DNA from: Apostichopus japonicus
Taxonomy: Eukaryota > Echinodermata > Holothuroidea > Aspidochirotida > Stichopodidae
Reading direction: 5' to 3'
Assembly: GCF_037975245.1 (NCBI RefSeq)
Contig: NC_092563.1
Location: 15,393,094 to 15,457,093, forward strand
DNA: 64,000 bases
In this document: in pieces, positions 22,294 through 33,988 of the stretch
Layout: each line of letters begins with the position of its first letter
How positions within the stretch are numbered: the stretch's first letter is position 1
Position numbers and translations under genes: made by a program
The notes under the pieces: model-generated
What the model was told of the DNA's origin: nothing
Seen by the model: only the letters and a program-made list of their open reading frames with translations
Database searches by the model: none

Positions 22294-25046
22294 CACTTGA
22301 GGCGAAGGATTGTATAGGACTATACCGATGTTTGTGACCTCACGTGGTATCAGTGAAGTTAGATCATTTCTTTGAATATGTCTGTCATTGAAGGAGAAAT
22401 TGATCTCCGAATAGCATTTATTTAATACTATAGTGATTGTTTGATATATTATTAAACCCAATCTGCTTGCATAATGCTCTCGGGGGAGGGGAGGGAGGAG
22501 TATCCAGCTTTGGACGTGCAACTTGAAGAAAAATCTATCAAAGAAAATTCCAATTAGCTTGCAGGATATAAGATTAACAGTGCAATGGTAGCATCCAATG
22601 TTAACCCTTCCGCAGTAATCTTTCCCTGTCATTCTGACCTATTATATTCCATTCTATCCCTCTACTGTTCCATCCCTCACAGAAACATTCCACCACCCCC
22701 CCCCCCCAATATGGCCAGGGTACTCCTATCACCAGGTCCTTCGCATCGATGTAAGCCTGGTATGTTTCCTAACATTGAAGTCTTCTATACGCGACAGCAG
22801 AATTAAAAAAATCCTCGCACTCGTTTTTCTAGGATCTATAACATTTACTGTATTGTACGTCCGGATTCGACTAAAGAGAGAACTCTGAATAATTGCGTCA
22901 GCAAATTATACCGTTAGAAAGCTGAATCATATCGGACACTGTTATCAGACAGACTACCTTTCCACTGTAAATTCAACGGCTGATTCCACTAGGTAAAAAT
23001 CGGCTTTTCGGTCATTGAACCGGATAAATCGACCAAAATTCACCAGCACAAATCAAGCTTGTTGAGTTCTTGATCATGTTGTTTAAAACCTACCCGATAC
23101 ATGTTTGTATAATTTCTTTCAATTTTGGGATCAGGAACAGTTCCTGTTTCTGACTGTCTAAAGGTCGCGAGTATCATTCCAATATAATGATAGGAAGTAA
23201 AAACATGATCACTTACATGCAAAGAACATTTTACTAGCCACTTTCCCGTAATCATCTCATTGAATCATGTATTACTGATTAACTAACAGTTTAGTTATAT
23301 GTAACCAAAAATGTTTTGTTTTATGATTTTCCCCCACACAAATGGTAGTGTATGAATGAACGGGGTTAATCAACGGTCTAGCGTGCGTTACTCACATGAT
23401 TAATGTACTCCGGATGTTAATGCTATCGCTGGATGCACTCGGGCTCCGCCCTCGTGCATCGCTTGCATTATCCCCCGATCGTGAATTAATCCTGTGAGTA
23501 ACGCACGCTAGACCGTTGATTAACCCCTTAATCTTGTCGTCTGGCAGTGGATAAGCAGAATAAGAAAGAAAACTGTCCGAAAAAATCCAAAAAAGGTAGC
23601 AGTCCTAATTTTTAACATGCTTTAATTAACACTGATGAATTTTAAAGTACAGTCACCTGTGTGACCCCGTACTACATTTACACAGCGCAATACGCTAAAC
23701 GTGTGCTCTCTTGAGGTTTCCCAACTCATAAAGGCTTGACTTCGACTGACGTATATCGGCGACGGTTTGCACACATGGTATGATTGGGGGGGGGGGGGGG
23801 GTGGTCTGCTGCTATGTCCATGGTATGATCTGAACAAGATGTTGAACCAGGGATCGGACTGAGGTTTTCGAACCCTATAAAGGCCCCGATGATATATTCG
23901 ATGATACTTAGCGGATTAGTCTCTTCAGTGAAGATACTCAACTTCATTTCCAAATAAGGTCAAAATGTGTTACGTTTTCCAAACTACTTACAACTGTATG
24001 AAGGTAGTTCTTTACTTGTATATATACAAACTGTCTGGTGAATCTATAGAGTAGCCTTTTAGGCTATTTAATTGTAGCACGAAACACTCGGTTGATAAAG
24101 AATACCCACCAGTAGTTTATACGTCTAAGAATTGGTATTCCCAGTCCATCAGCTGAACAACTTCTTGTCCTTTTTTTAAACGAACTACGTGACAAATATG
24201 AGCATTCATTTCCACATAAACTGTTTGTATTGTATCGAAAAACAATATAACGATGCATAGTAAGCTAAATACAAACATATAATCGCAGTGTTTCCGGCAA
24301 TCAAAATCAATAAACGCTTAGTAACGTGTCGCCGACTTGACGCGACTGAAAATTCGGATGTGAGCCGCATATGTTGCTAGGCAAATTGTCGCAAGGGACA
24401 CACACACACTTCTGCTTCCAGTACAAAATAATGAATCATTTCATTATACAAGGGGCTTTCTCTGAGTTCCATACACATATATGAAAGATGGGAAAGAGCA
24501 GGGTCTTTTGGCCTGATAAAAGGCCAATTTCCCGAATTAGTTTTTGCTTCTGTAATCGCCCAAATCACTCATTTAGCTGAATTTCATGCAGAGTTTGGCA
24601 ATCTGGCAGTCCAGTCGTTTCCATAACAACTCCCTGGTTGTACAGAGATGCAGTTGCAGTTAGAAAACCTGTGAGGCTGCCGCGACTCGGAACGGAACTC
24701 GGGCATGATCACAGACAGTTGCTTTTCTAAGAGTCTTTAACAGGTTCAAGGGCGTCGTCAACGCTGCCGTTTCTTTGAGGGGGCATATGTATATTTTCTA
24801 ATCCGCTTTGAGCATTACCCTTTGTGGCAACTCGTAAGTGTTTGTATACAACTCGTATATTCCGACGTTAGAACACCTCCCCCATGTAACAGAGTTGTGT
24901 GGACATTTTGGTACAACACAGGGTGGGCCAGCGACTACGTCTTTATGGATTAAAATTGCCAGATTGCAGTAAAGAACCACGTAAACATTCTTGAGGTATC
25001 ACCGTTCTGGACACAGCAAATCGTGATATGTATTAGGCTATTCAGT
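22294..25046. other. CpG-richer non-coding sequence
   Basis: Apart from the fold-back element at 23362-23527, I see no exon or RNA gene. From about 22.8 kb CpG dinucleotides become clearly more frequent than in the left third. A G run of about 17 lies near 23787-23803, flanked by a direct repeat of atggtatgat. The short ORFs on either strand show no recognisable domain. Confidence 0.5.
23362..23527. mobile_element. Fold-back element with 43-bp inverted arms
   Basis: The left arm (23362-23404, starting ggggttaatcaacggtctag) and right arm (23485-23527) are reverse complements over 43 bp with a single mismatch. The ~80-bp centre has its own imperfect hairpin, gatgcac facing gtgcatc around a cgggctccgccc-type core. 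The whole 166 bp could form an extended cruciform. No clear target duplication is visible, so the true outer boundary and class are uncertain. Confidence 0.88.
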
Positions 25047-25054
25047 ATCGTCAT

Positions 25055-25440
25055 CGGTGGCGGAGCGTCCATACAGTCAGGGGGCCGATGCCCCCCCCCC
25101 CCCTGACGGACTCAAATGGACTGCTGGCGCCCTTTTCAGCTCTTTACCACTTTTTACTTATTCGCGATTATTGACTTTTTTATTGCGCTCTCATCTACTT
25201 ATTGACATTTGTCACATTTTGTTGGTGTAATTTGGCGATGACACATATTTATTCTTCGTTTATCTGCAAATTAGCCAGGCCCGGAAAGGGTCATTTCCGG
25301 CGATCTAGGGAGTATCTTTACTCAAAAAATGTCTGTACGCTCCGCGCCAACCTGCGGTGGCGCTCCGCTTAGATAGTGTCGAAAGCGCCCCTACAGACCA
25401 TTCTTGCCCCTCCTGATCAATACCCCTAGCTCCGCCACTG
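25055..25440. mobile_element. hAT MITE-2 copy 2, perfect 8-bp target duplication
   Basis: A 386-bp copy of the element at 20394-20777, in the same orientation. The left end cggtggcggagc and right end (reverse-complemented cagtggcggagc) match at 11 of 12 positions. An exact 8-bp duplication, atcgtcat, flanks it (25047-25054 and 25441-25448). It has the same poly-C segment near 25091 and the same gtacgctccgcgccaacc module. High identity to copy 1 suggests recent family activity. Confidence 0.96.
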
Positions 25441-25448
25441 ATCGTCAT

Positions 25449-27619
25449 GCTTCAACCCCCCCCCCCCAACTCTCTTGTTCTCCTTTCCCTCATCCCCTCC
25501 ATCAGATGCTGCCAAATATTTTGGTAATCCTAGTAATAATGCCCCATCGTCAAATTTTATCCAGTGTTGCGTGGCCAACCTTATAACATGTCCCCTCAGT
25601 GACAAATTTATCTGTCTGCGGTAACACTCCAAAATGATAAGCGGAATGATTGGGAGAATCACAATCCGCAAACTGTAAAAGCACTTCTTAGCAAGCTACA
25701 ATTTTGGGGATAAAACTAATGACCTTTATATACATTGACAACCCGACTCGGTCGGATGAGTCTTCGTGAATGTGAATGGACACTCAGCGATAAGGTCACG
25801 TGATGTCTGAATATCATTGCTGTTATTAATTGTGGAAATTTCCGCTTCTCTACAACCGGTAACACCAAGTGATTCGGCGAGTTTTGATCACGTATATCTA
25901 GGCCAAAATTATAGCGAAACAAGATTTTCATCTGCAGAAAATTCATATCTTTATAAAGAGTGGGAGGAAATTAATAATACAATAACAATAAAGCTTTGAT
26001 ATATTTCTTTAGAGGAGTAAACTTCGTATTGGAATGGCTTGCTTATCCGCAGCAGGCGTGGAACGCACTGCTCGTGTATATGTATGTTCCGAAAAAAGGG
26101 AGACAAAACTATGGCACTGTTAAATATACCAACTTTTTACATTTTTCAACAAAAGGGCATTCTATAATAAGCGAAAGGGTATTTTAAGTTTATTTTTTTT
26201 CACGTAACTGGGGTGGATGGAGGGATTCCTGTTGCCCCAGGGCTCCCGCCGCCACTGACCATGTGCATGTGCTTACTCCTTCCGCGTGTAAATATATTCA
26301 ACAGAGTAGAGGGAGCAGTCAAAATTGTTGTAGGAATGTACGCCGAATGTAAGACTGTCTGTTCGGAGTCGGGCTATATTTACGTACAGACGAAACTCGT
26401 AACTTTGCAAAGTCTATTCAGCATCAGTTGGGCGTCATCATTACAATCCAGTCAACGCTAATTCCTCGATGTACATCAACCAAATAACTTTATCGATAGG
26501 ATTATATAGGTGACGTCACACGAACCACTGAGGAAGGTGAATGCATATTTTGGAATCGATGTCAAATATGAGTATGCACAATATCAAAACGGGCTAGACG
26601 TGAAAGGCGAAAGTGCTAGTCCGATATGGCAACATATAGAGCCGTCACTTAAAGTCTTGGAATTGACGTATGAACCACGGGTGAAAGAGGTTGTCGGTTT
26701 ATGCGGAGATTTAAAATCAAAATATCATCTCATAAGTCCTATGTGGAACTTGTTAATAGGACGGCAGCTGTACTATCTTTGTGACGGAATCAGTTGGGAG
26801 TCAAGCCAACGCATTGTGACAGGGAAGTTGTGTAGGCTATATACTAGTCAGTAATGCTTTGTGCGGTAGAGTTGAACTTTGCACACGGGTCTAGTCTAGC
26901 CCATTACCCTCGGAAAAACAAACGTTGGTACCGTATTTTTCAGCACTTCTAGTTACAACTAACTCCAGCCAATCCTGAGTTAAGCCGACTCCCGCATAGA
27001 CGCAGCGCGTCATTTGAGAGTCGGGTTAGCCAAATCAATTTCTGAAACAGACTTGAAATGTTTCATTGGAATCAACGAGAGAACGAAAAAGAACGAGACC
27101 TTTTTATTCGTTTCTGTGTTCTCGCTTTTCCTGCGAACTTACCCGGCATCTGTGATAAATACCGGCTATGATATATACTACGTCGTTGGCTTCTGCGTAT
27201 GACATTGCGATAAGGTTTTCTCGTGTAAATACAAAAGTAAGACACTCCAAAGCTAATACAGAGTTGTGATTTCTGTTCCGATATTTCTAAATAGCTTTTG
27301 GTAAAACAAGGACAACAACGTGGGTCTTACTGAAAACCGAAAAGGATAAAAGTGGATCCTTCCGCCCCCCGCTCCCCTTCACGCCCGCCCCCCCCCCCCG
27401 GGAAGTTATGTTATACTTTCGATGTTTCCTCACTGTTGTAGCCAGTATTAGTAAAAACAATTCAGTGCGCCGGACATTGTACTATGTAGGTTACCGTACT
27501 GGGTCACCTTTGATATGCGGTGCATGTATGTATCCCCCCAAAATCAATATAAATTGGCCCGTGCGTAGGCTTTCCATAATGTAGGCACGCGGGGAGTCAT
27601 TAGGAAAACTCCCCATGGT
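25449..27619. other. CpG-richer non-coding sequence with unassigned ORFs
   Basis: No paired splice sites or known domains are found. A 114-codon plus-strand ORF (26510-26854) is the longest in this block. It begins just after a possible start but has no supporting structure, so I treat it as probably fortuitous. A hAT-end-like sequence, gccgccactgacc, occurs near 26250 without a visible partner. Confidence 0.45.
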
Positions 27620-28460
27620 GCAGCTCTACTTGTATAAACATAAGAAGAACAATCCTGACCAGATACAACCTCAATGATCTGATCCAGAGACCGACTTCAG
27701 AATCGAGGATCTACAGCGTACATGGATGATCCGCTGTGAGATGTGAACCTTTATTTCTGGCAGAGGGCTGGATTTAGCTTGTGAGGTACCGTGGACAGAT
27801 GATTGAATGGTGACCTATAAATAAATAAAAATGTAGGGGCCCGGTACCGGCGGTCCCAGTATCCCGTCCCCGGGGGCCTCGCCCAAAATACGGCACTGCT
27901 CTGTTAAGGATAAAACTAGATATAATGTTGCTATCTGGGTACAAATTACACCTTAGTTTTGACCGTTTTGAAGGATCTAACCCTGCATAAACCGATTAGA
28001 GTTGCGAAACTTATAGCGTACATGTAGGGAATGAATGCACTGTGAGATGTAAACATCTTGCAACAATATAATACAGTAGGAAAGGATATTGCTATCCAGT
28101 TATAGCTTATACACACTTGTCGTGATCCCGACTTTAATTATCTGATCCAGACTAGATCGGGGATTTCGAAGCGAAAAGGAGGATTAACTGTCATATATAA
28201 ACCTCTTTCTATGTCAGTATAAAATTAGATAGGATACTCCTAACCATATGCAGCTCATGCATTCTTGATCCTTGATCCGGACCGAGATCAGATTCGGATC
28301 TCATAGCTGCAAAAAGAGACCCGTTTGGTGATGTTAACCTCTGTTTCTGTCAGTATGGTTGTTGCAAAGGATTTTCACATGCAGCTTACATTTTTTTCTG
28401 ATCCCGACCATGGGATCTGAGCAGCAGAGACTCCAAGACCAGATCTGGATCCCGGGACCA
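27620..28460. repeat. Degenerate tandem-like repeat
   Basis: Recurring diverged blocks: a 'gatctgatcc-a/g-ga' motif near 27676, 28139, 28268 and 28394, and a 'aacctctttct-tgtcagta'-like motif near 27748, 28200 and 28338. The clearest spacings are about 130-140 bp. Identity is low, so unit boundaries are approximate. No coding content. Confidence 0.55.
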
Positions 28461-29216
28461 TAAGAGAAGTTCCGCCGCGTAATTAAATTGAGATATAAAT
28501 CAAAGCGCATCGGTCGATTTCCTCAGTGATGTCAAGTATATTGTTCGGCAATAACCCAAGGTCAAGGATAAACCGGAGTATCCGTCGGTGTAAAGTGCCA
28601 GCTGCCTACAAACATTAACAGACTACAGCGAGAGACTCGGTTTGCTAAATTCATATATTTTCATAATAAACATTTGACTGTTATCAGTACAAGAGAGCTG
28701 TAACATCCTGGCTGAAGAATAAAACGATAAACCCATGTCAAGTTATGATATCGTCCAGTAACATTAACCTACATGAGATATATATTCGCACGCACGCACA
28801 CAGTTACACACAAACCACACCAGATGTGGGTGGATTAATTTCATATAAAGTATCGCCCGGGGCTTTGAGGAATGGATAAAGTGAAATTTTGCCCGAGGTT
28901 TGAACTTTTCCAATGTATCATTTCTTGTACATGTGATTAATTATACTGGATTGCTCGTACGAATGATATATCGTGCGTGTGAAATCATGTATTCTCACTA
29001 ACTGTGAGACTTGGCAGGTAGCAAAACCGAACCGCAAAGCTACAGTATAACAGCTCTGAAAACATATACTAGTCAAACAGCAACACATGGCAATGTTTTA
29101 GGCTTTTGACGTTTATCACAGTAGAAGGAAAATCGGTGAGCTTCACTGATATGTACATTCATATAGCATTGTCACACGGGTTAATATACATTTTTTTGTC
29201 AGATAGAAATATATGT

Positions 29217-29272
<56 letters not shown>

Positions 29273-29696
29273 GTGGAAATTTTGAATGCTGAAATTAAAC
29301 CCACTTGTCCTACCTAAAGTCGCTTCTATAAGTTGTTTTTTTTCTAGAATAAAGACATTCAACCCCCCCCCCCCCGCGAGAGTCCTTATACATACGCCCC
29401 TGTCGTTGTTCCCTACGAGAGAGATTTTCTGGTAAGCTATACGCGGCTCTTGAATTCAACAAACATGCAGTGCTTGTCAACAACCAATATGGAGAACGAA
29501 AACGATTATTAGTGCAAGCAAAAAGCTGCAAGTAGTATAATCCCCTACTTCAAGGGTACTTTCTATTCCAATTTTAACTTAACCGTGATATGATAGAGCT
29601 TATACAGCATGACTAAAACAAACAGGCGCAACAAAATGAGCTGGTTGCAATTTATATAGAAAACTAGACCCAACTTACCAAGCACTACACAAAGGA
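28461..29696. other. Non-coding sequence with a long (TA)n
   Basis: No exon or RNA gene is supported. An uninterrupted (TA)n of about 54 bp lies at 29218-29271, and a poly-C run near 29364-29376. Confidence 0.55.
29218..29271. repeat. (TA)n microsatellite
   Basis: Uninterrupted alternating A/T of about 54 bp, likely length-variable. It produces a chance Tyr/Ile-repeat ORF on the minus strand that is not a gene. Confidence 0.98.
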
Positions 29697-30038
29697 CAGT
29701 GCCGTGAGCAAGGGTGAGGGGGGGGGAGGTCCCCCCATCTCGAGGTAAAATGGTTCAGTCGAGGGACTGATTTTTTGGCATTCAGTCGGGAAGTATTATA
29801 CCACAACATGGGGGGAACATCCCCTACCCCTCTCTTCTTTACCCACACACAAAGTATTTATTAGCACAAACTTATGTTTAAGGTTTTTACCCAGGCCCCT
29901 GACCACCCTATTATACCATGGGGGTCGGCTTCAATGATCTACTCAGCACCCACTCCTCTGTAAAATTCCTTCATTCTTTTCAATTGGGGGGGGGGGGGGG
30001 ATTTGTGGCACACCTTGAAAATCCTGTGCACGCCACTG
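29697..30038. mobile_element. hAT-like MITE, 342 bp
   Basis: The left end is cagtgccgtgagcaaggg, and the right end reverse-complemented is cagtggcgtgcacaggat, a cagtg-cgtg--ca-gg inverted match typical of hAT ends. Both ends carry subterminal G runs (near 29718 and 29988). The flanking 8-mers (acaaagga and ataaaaaa) are only partly alike, consistent with an older insertion. No ORF. Confidence 0.65.
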
Positions 30039-30289
30039 ATAAAAAAGAAGAATCCTGCAGAAAGTTGATCACACTTAGACTGTCCTCATAGCCTATGTTA
30101 CTTTCACCAAATGAAGGTTACTTAGCGAGTACCATTATTATTATTAACCAGCATTTCGAACGCTATTCATACCCCAAAGAGTGTACCATAGCGTGTACAA
30201 CTTATTGGTAACTTAACACACCTACACACCAAAGTGTGCACAATTCAATCAATCTCTCCTGGGGCACCACAGTGCACCACTGCCACGTA

Positions 30290-30475
30290 TCCTCGGACCT
30301 CGGGGACTTATTTACAAGTTACCTCGCAAGTCCTCAGTCATTTATACACCTGTGTGAAGAGAGGCAATGGAGATAAAGTGCCTTGCCCAAGGACACGACA
30401 CAATGATCTGGCCAGAACTCGAACCTGTAATCCTTAGATCACAAGTCCACTGCCTTAACCACTTGACCATAACGC
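30290..30475 (-). mobile_element. SINE-1 copy (tRNA-derived), uninterrupted
   Basis: On the minus strand the head contains an A-box-like tggtcaagtggttaag (plus coordinates 30454-30469) and a B-box-like ggttcgagttc (30415-30425), spaced as in a tRNA gene. The body includes ccttgggcaaggcactttatc. It has an intact ccttaacc site exactly where the copy at 5870-6366 carries MITE-1. The 3' extent of the body is not certain. Confidence 0.82.
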
Positions 30476-31133
30476 CCGCCCCCCCCCCCCCACTATATGA
30501 CTTCGTCAACATTACGTCGCCCGACAGACGAGTAAACGACATGAGTACAAGTATTAAACGAGAGGCTCTATTGGTATCAGTAAGAATACCAATGCAATAT
30601 GGGTGACGACTACCTTTATGTTATCTTGCAACGGTATCTAACATAGATGTCAAAACTGTCCGGGGAACTTCTTAAGAAAAGTCCTGCAGGACACGAAAAC
30701 CAAAGAGATTTGTCCATCCTCAACCCCTGTCTCCCTACATCATCGAAAGAGTACTGTCAGGAAATTCATATGAGTAAAGTCAACTGATAGAATACGAAAA
30801 CTAACTCACGCCAACTCTGTCATCTGCATGGACACTCCTTATAGAAGTGTTTTAATCACATCTAGAAGTATATTATAAAAGTTTCGGCATTTATTTCACA
30901 ATTTGAAATATTACTTGACTAGTGAACTTAATGACTTATATACTAGTGTTAATCAAATTTTGTATCGAATATAATTCGCGTCGAAGAAAACTCACCAAAC
31001 AATTATATCAGAGTAAGTAACTTTAATATTGGGGGATAACCCCTCTGCATGAAGGTTATCAGTAAAGGCAAAACGCATACATGTAAATCTTACCGTATAG
31101 GTTACAACACAAAAATGTTTAGCGCCACCTATT

Positions 31134-31136
<3 letters not shown>

Positions 31137-31167
<31 letters not shown>
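31137..31167. repeat. (TA)n microsatellite
   Basis: About 31 bp of uninterrupted alternating T/A. Confidence 0.97.
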
Positions 31168-31170
<3 letters not shown>

Positions 31171-31730
31171 CTAGTTTAGGTCAATGCACTTACTCACTTA
31201 CGGTTGACACGTTTCGAAAATATTATTTGATTTTTACTCTTGTGTTTGGAGCTTGTAACCATATTTGTCGCGGTTCAATGAATCTGAGGCAATTTCAGAT
31301 GGAAAAGATGAATGTGAAGCAATGCTTTTCTCACAGGTGAAATTAAAAACAAAAAGGTTCCGTTTCGCCCGGCAAAATGAGAGTGTTTGACAGTGCCTTG
31401 CTGAGCGTATAGGCCATATAAAGCAGCCATTTGAACCTGACATTTTCGTCTATTTCATGTCCTTGTAAGTATTTACAAGGACATTTATAAATGAAGTCTG
31501 AGAACCCTCACGCACACATACACAAATGCTGCAAGAATTTACAGTTGTTTTTGATAGCATTATAATACTCAAAATGAACGATTACAATTATGTACACATC
31601 AACTCTACTGTGTTTCATATCACTCGAAGTACGTGAATCCTTTTTCTTCAGAGGCTCAATTAACAAGTTACTTAGAAATGAAACATTCCTTTTCTTCCCG
31701 AACTACAGACAATATTATTCCTGTTGATGG

Positions 31731-32059
31731 CAGTCAGCGTCGCCAGACATTTCAAACTGGGGGGGGGGGGGGGACACGGCACTTAATTAGGGGGCACCCA
31801 ATGTTTATTTGTGAATGCCGTCCCGGGGGAGTGGTCTTAGTGGAGGGGGTGTACCCCTCCCCTTTGAGAAATATTTTATTAATTGAGGGTCCTTACATGC
31901 AATCTGGTGCTATATTTTGCAACTTGTAAGTAACTTCATTTTCAAGAATTTTCGGGCTTAGTCTGTCTGATATTTATGTTTTTAATTGAGGCGGATAAAA
32001 AAGTTATACAAAAAATGGATATTAACCCTTTTGCTTTTGCCCCCTTGGTGACGCCACTG
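31731..32059. mobile_element. hAT-like MITE, 329 bp
   Basis: The left end cagtcagcgtcgccagac and the reverse-complemented right end cagtggcgtcaccaaggg match with a few differences. A long G run lies just inside the left end (about 31760-31773) and a CCCCC block inside the right. The flanking 8-mers gttgatgg and tgtgatgt are partly similar. No transposase ORF. Confidence 0.6.
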
Positions 32060-33404
32060 TGTGATGTGGGGTTGGACATGTGAATATACTCTTATATGGT
32101 AACATGATCTATATTGGACAAGACGGGAAGGTGCCAGAAAGGATGGGTGGTGGGTGGATGGGCCGGTGCAACTTGACTATTAGTGTATATTTACCCGTTA
32201 ACGAAAGCATAAATAAGAATTCCTGTGATACTAGAGCGTCCGCAAAACTACACTGTGAAAGGCTTCAGAAATGTACCTGTTGTGGTATTTTCTTTACCTT
32301 ATTACTTTATTTACCGTTTTTTTTTTAAACTATGCACTTGTTTTCACACGCGAAACGTTTAGGTTAGTTCTGTCGGTATTGCAACATTATCAAACAGATA
32401 CTCTTTGAAATGATCGAGTATTACGGCATGGTTTTTCCTTATCTTTCGACATGCTTTCGACCTCGAGAGAGCATTAAGACAACGTTTATTTCAATAGCAA
32501 TGACAAAAACCGCCATGTTAAGAGAAATCGATTTTCTTTTCAGACAAACCACTGTGAAAGATTTGGGAAAGCTTTAGTTAAGTGCGAACCGTTACGTTTC
32601 ACAAAATACCGAAAATCAATAAGCACCAGCTTACCGCAAACCCATTTTCTGAATCGATAGATCCATGCGAGGTGAAAACACCAGAAGGCTCCGCCTCCAG
32701 AACTTAGAACTTCTTTGATTGGTTGAGAACCAACCGAAGGCACGTAAACTCGCATGTGTTCTACGAGTAGCCTACATTGAGTTGTACGCCAAATAGCAAT
32801 AATGTATATACTGGATATCAATCTTACATACCTTGCGTTGAACGTACAGCAATGTAGGTTTCACGATTACACTACCCTACTAGTACTACCCTGGGCCGGT
32901 GTGTAGCTTCCATTCATTGCTGAGTGAGTCAACTCATGGATGTAGTATTTTTTTATGGATTGAGTATTTGGTACTTCGCACTGGGTGACGTTTACATATA
33001 TTTACCTGAGAATTTGTCTATGGTAAATACGGGACAGGTTACATTTTTGTGTTTGTTTTCATAGGAACTACAACAAAGTTACCATAACAAATTTCTTATG
33101 ACCGGCGACGGGAATGGTCAGTCCTCATATTTTGTGATTTGGCCTACAAGAAAGAAGTCAAATGTTATCATCCTACTGGTCATTAACATAACCTCTGGGC
33201 TACTTCCCAAAAGAATTTTGCTATTTTCTTGAAGGGCTTTTTTCCCCAGTCAGTTATGCTGCATAGCTCTAATAAAGTGTCTCAAAGTCATACATGTAGT
33301 TTTCTGTCTTGCATCTTAGCAGGATAACTTGCAAGAGAAAAGACTGATGCTTTGTAGGACTTTTATTTTAAGCTAGTGGAACATTAATTTCAGCCTCAAG
33401 AAAA
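32060..33404. promoter_or_regulatory. Region upstream of the 33405 gene; probable promoter and 5' UTR area
   Basis: This precedes the first recognisable coding exon and remains relatively CpG-rich. An inverted CCAAT (gattggtt) lies at 32717-32724. No TATA box is evident within ~150 bp of the ATG. A possible acceptor (taatttcag at 33384-33392) 12 bp before the ATG leaves open that exon 1 as drawn is preceded by a separate 5' UTR exon. Promoter assignment is positional. Confidence 0.35.
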
Positions 33405-33623
33405 ATGCCGGGAAAACAGCAATCTCGGACTTGCTCAGATTCAGGCGAAAGTGCAACTTGTCGACAGGAGTACTATAGACCCAGTTTTTCCCAGGGCCGG
33501 ATCACTAATAAACCGTTCACCAGAAAAATCCCAAGAGCTACGTTTATACGGATAGCATTGTTGCTTCTTTTCGCAGAACTGTTACAACTTCATGTCCATC
33601 CTGTCGAATGTGCTACCGTGCAG
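33405..33623 (+). CDS. First coding exon of an unidentified secreted or membrane protein
   Basis: 73 codons from ATG to a consensus donor (CAG|gtaagt at 33621-33629), ending in phase 0. The ATG has A at -3 and is preceded by an in-frame TAA at 33369-33371 with no intervening in-frame ATG, so the start is well supported. The N-terminal ~45 residues are polar and basic (Ser, Arg, Lys, Gln), followed by a hydrophobic stretch around residues 46-64 (…FIRIALLLLFAELLQ…). This could be a signal-anchor of a type II membrane protein or a signal peptide with an unusually long n-region, with possible cleavage near VEC|A at residue 69. I do not recognise the family. It continues in phase into the exon at 33843. 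Confidence 0.75.
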
Positions 33624-33842
33624 GTAAGTTGAATCTCCAAAACGTTACATGTGAAGCTTCAGTGAATAAGCGGCACACACCCGTTAGACCTATTTACCAC
33701 TATTTACTACTAAACTAGTTCTTACTATCATTAACTGTGAGTGATATTGATATACCTCTACGTTATTTCAAATTACTTTGCACAATGCAACTGTGAATTA
33801 ATTTCTGTGCTATGAACCCTATCAGTAACATCACTTGCACAG

Positions 33843-33988
33843 GTTCCATGGCATGACGATACTCACAAAGTCACAGCGCTAAGCGCAGCTAAGGTCAATG
33901 ACCGAGTGTTCACTTATTATTACATGCTGTATCCTCAGTTACAGATGTCATATGTTATGGCAGACGACGTTATGTGCGTGCCCGCCAA
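33843..33988 (+). CDS. Second coding exon of the same gene
   Basis: It is preceded by an acceptor (cacttgcacag, AG at 33841-33842) and followed by a strong donor (AA|gtaagtg at 33989). Phase 0 from exon 1 stays open for 48 codons plus two bases; the intron between is 219 bp. The peptide begins VPWHDDTHK, contains the aromatic run TYYYMLYP, and ends near a single Cys (DDVMCVPA). It would lie on the luminal/extracellular side after the hydrophobic segment of exon 1. I could not assign a domain. The next exon must begin with one base completing a codon; none is confidently found within the window. Confidence 0.7.

Noticed and set aside
26510-26854. 114-codon plus-strand ORF in the CpG-rich block
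   Set aside because: Codon-like by eye, but no recognisable domain, splice sites or neighbours; left unassigned.
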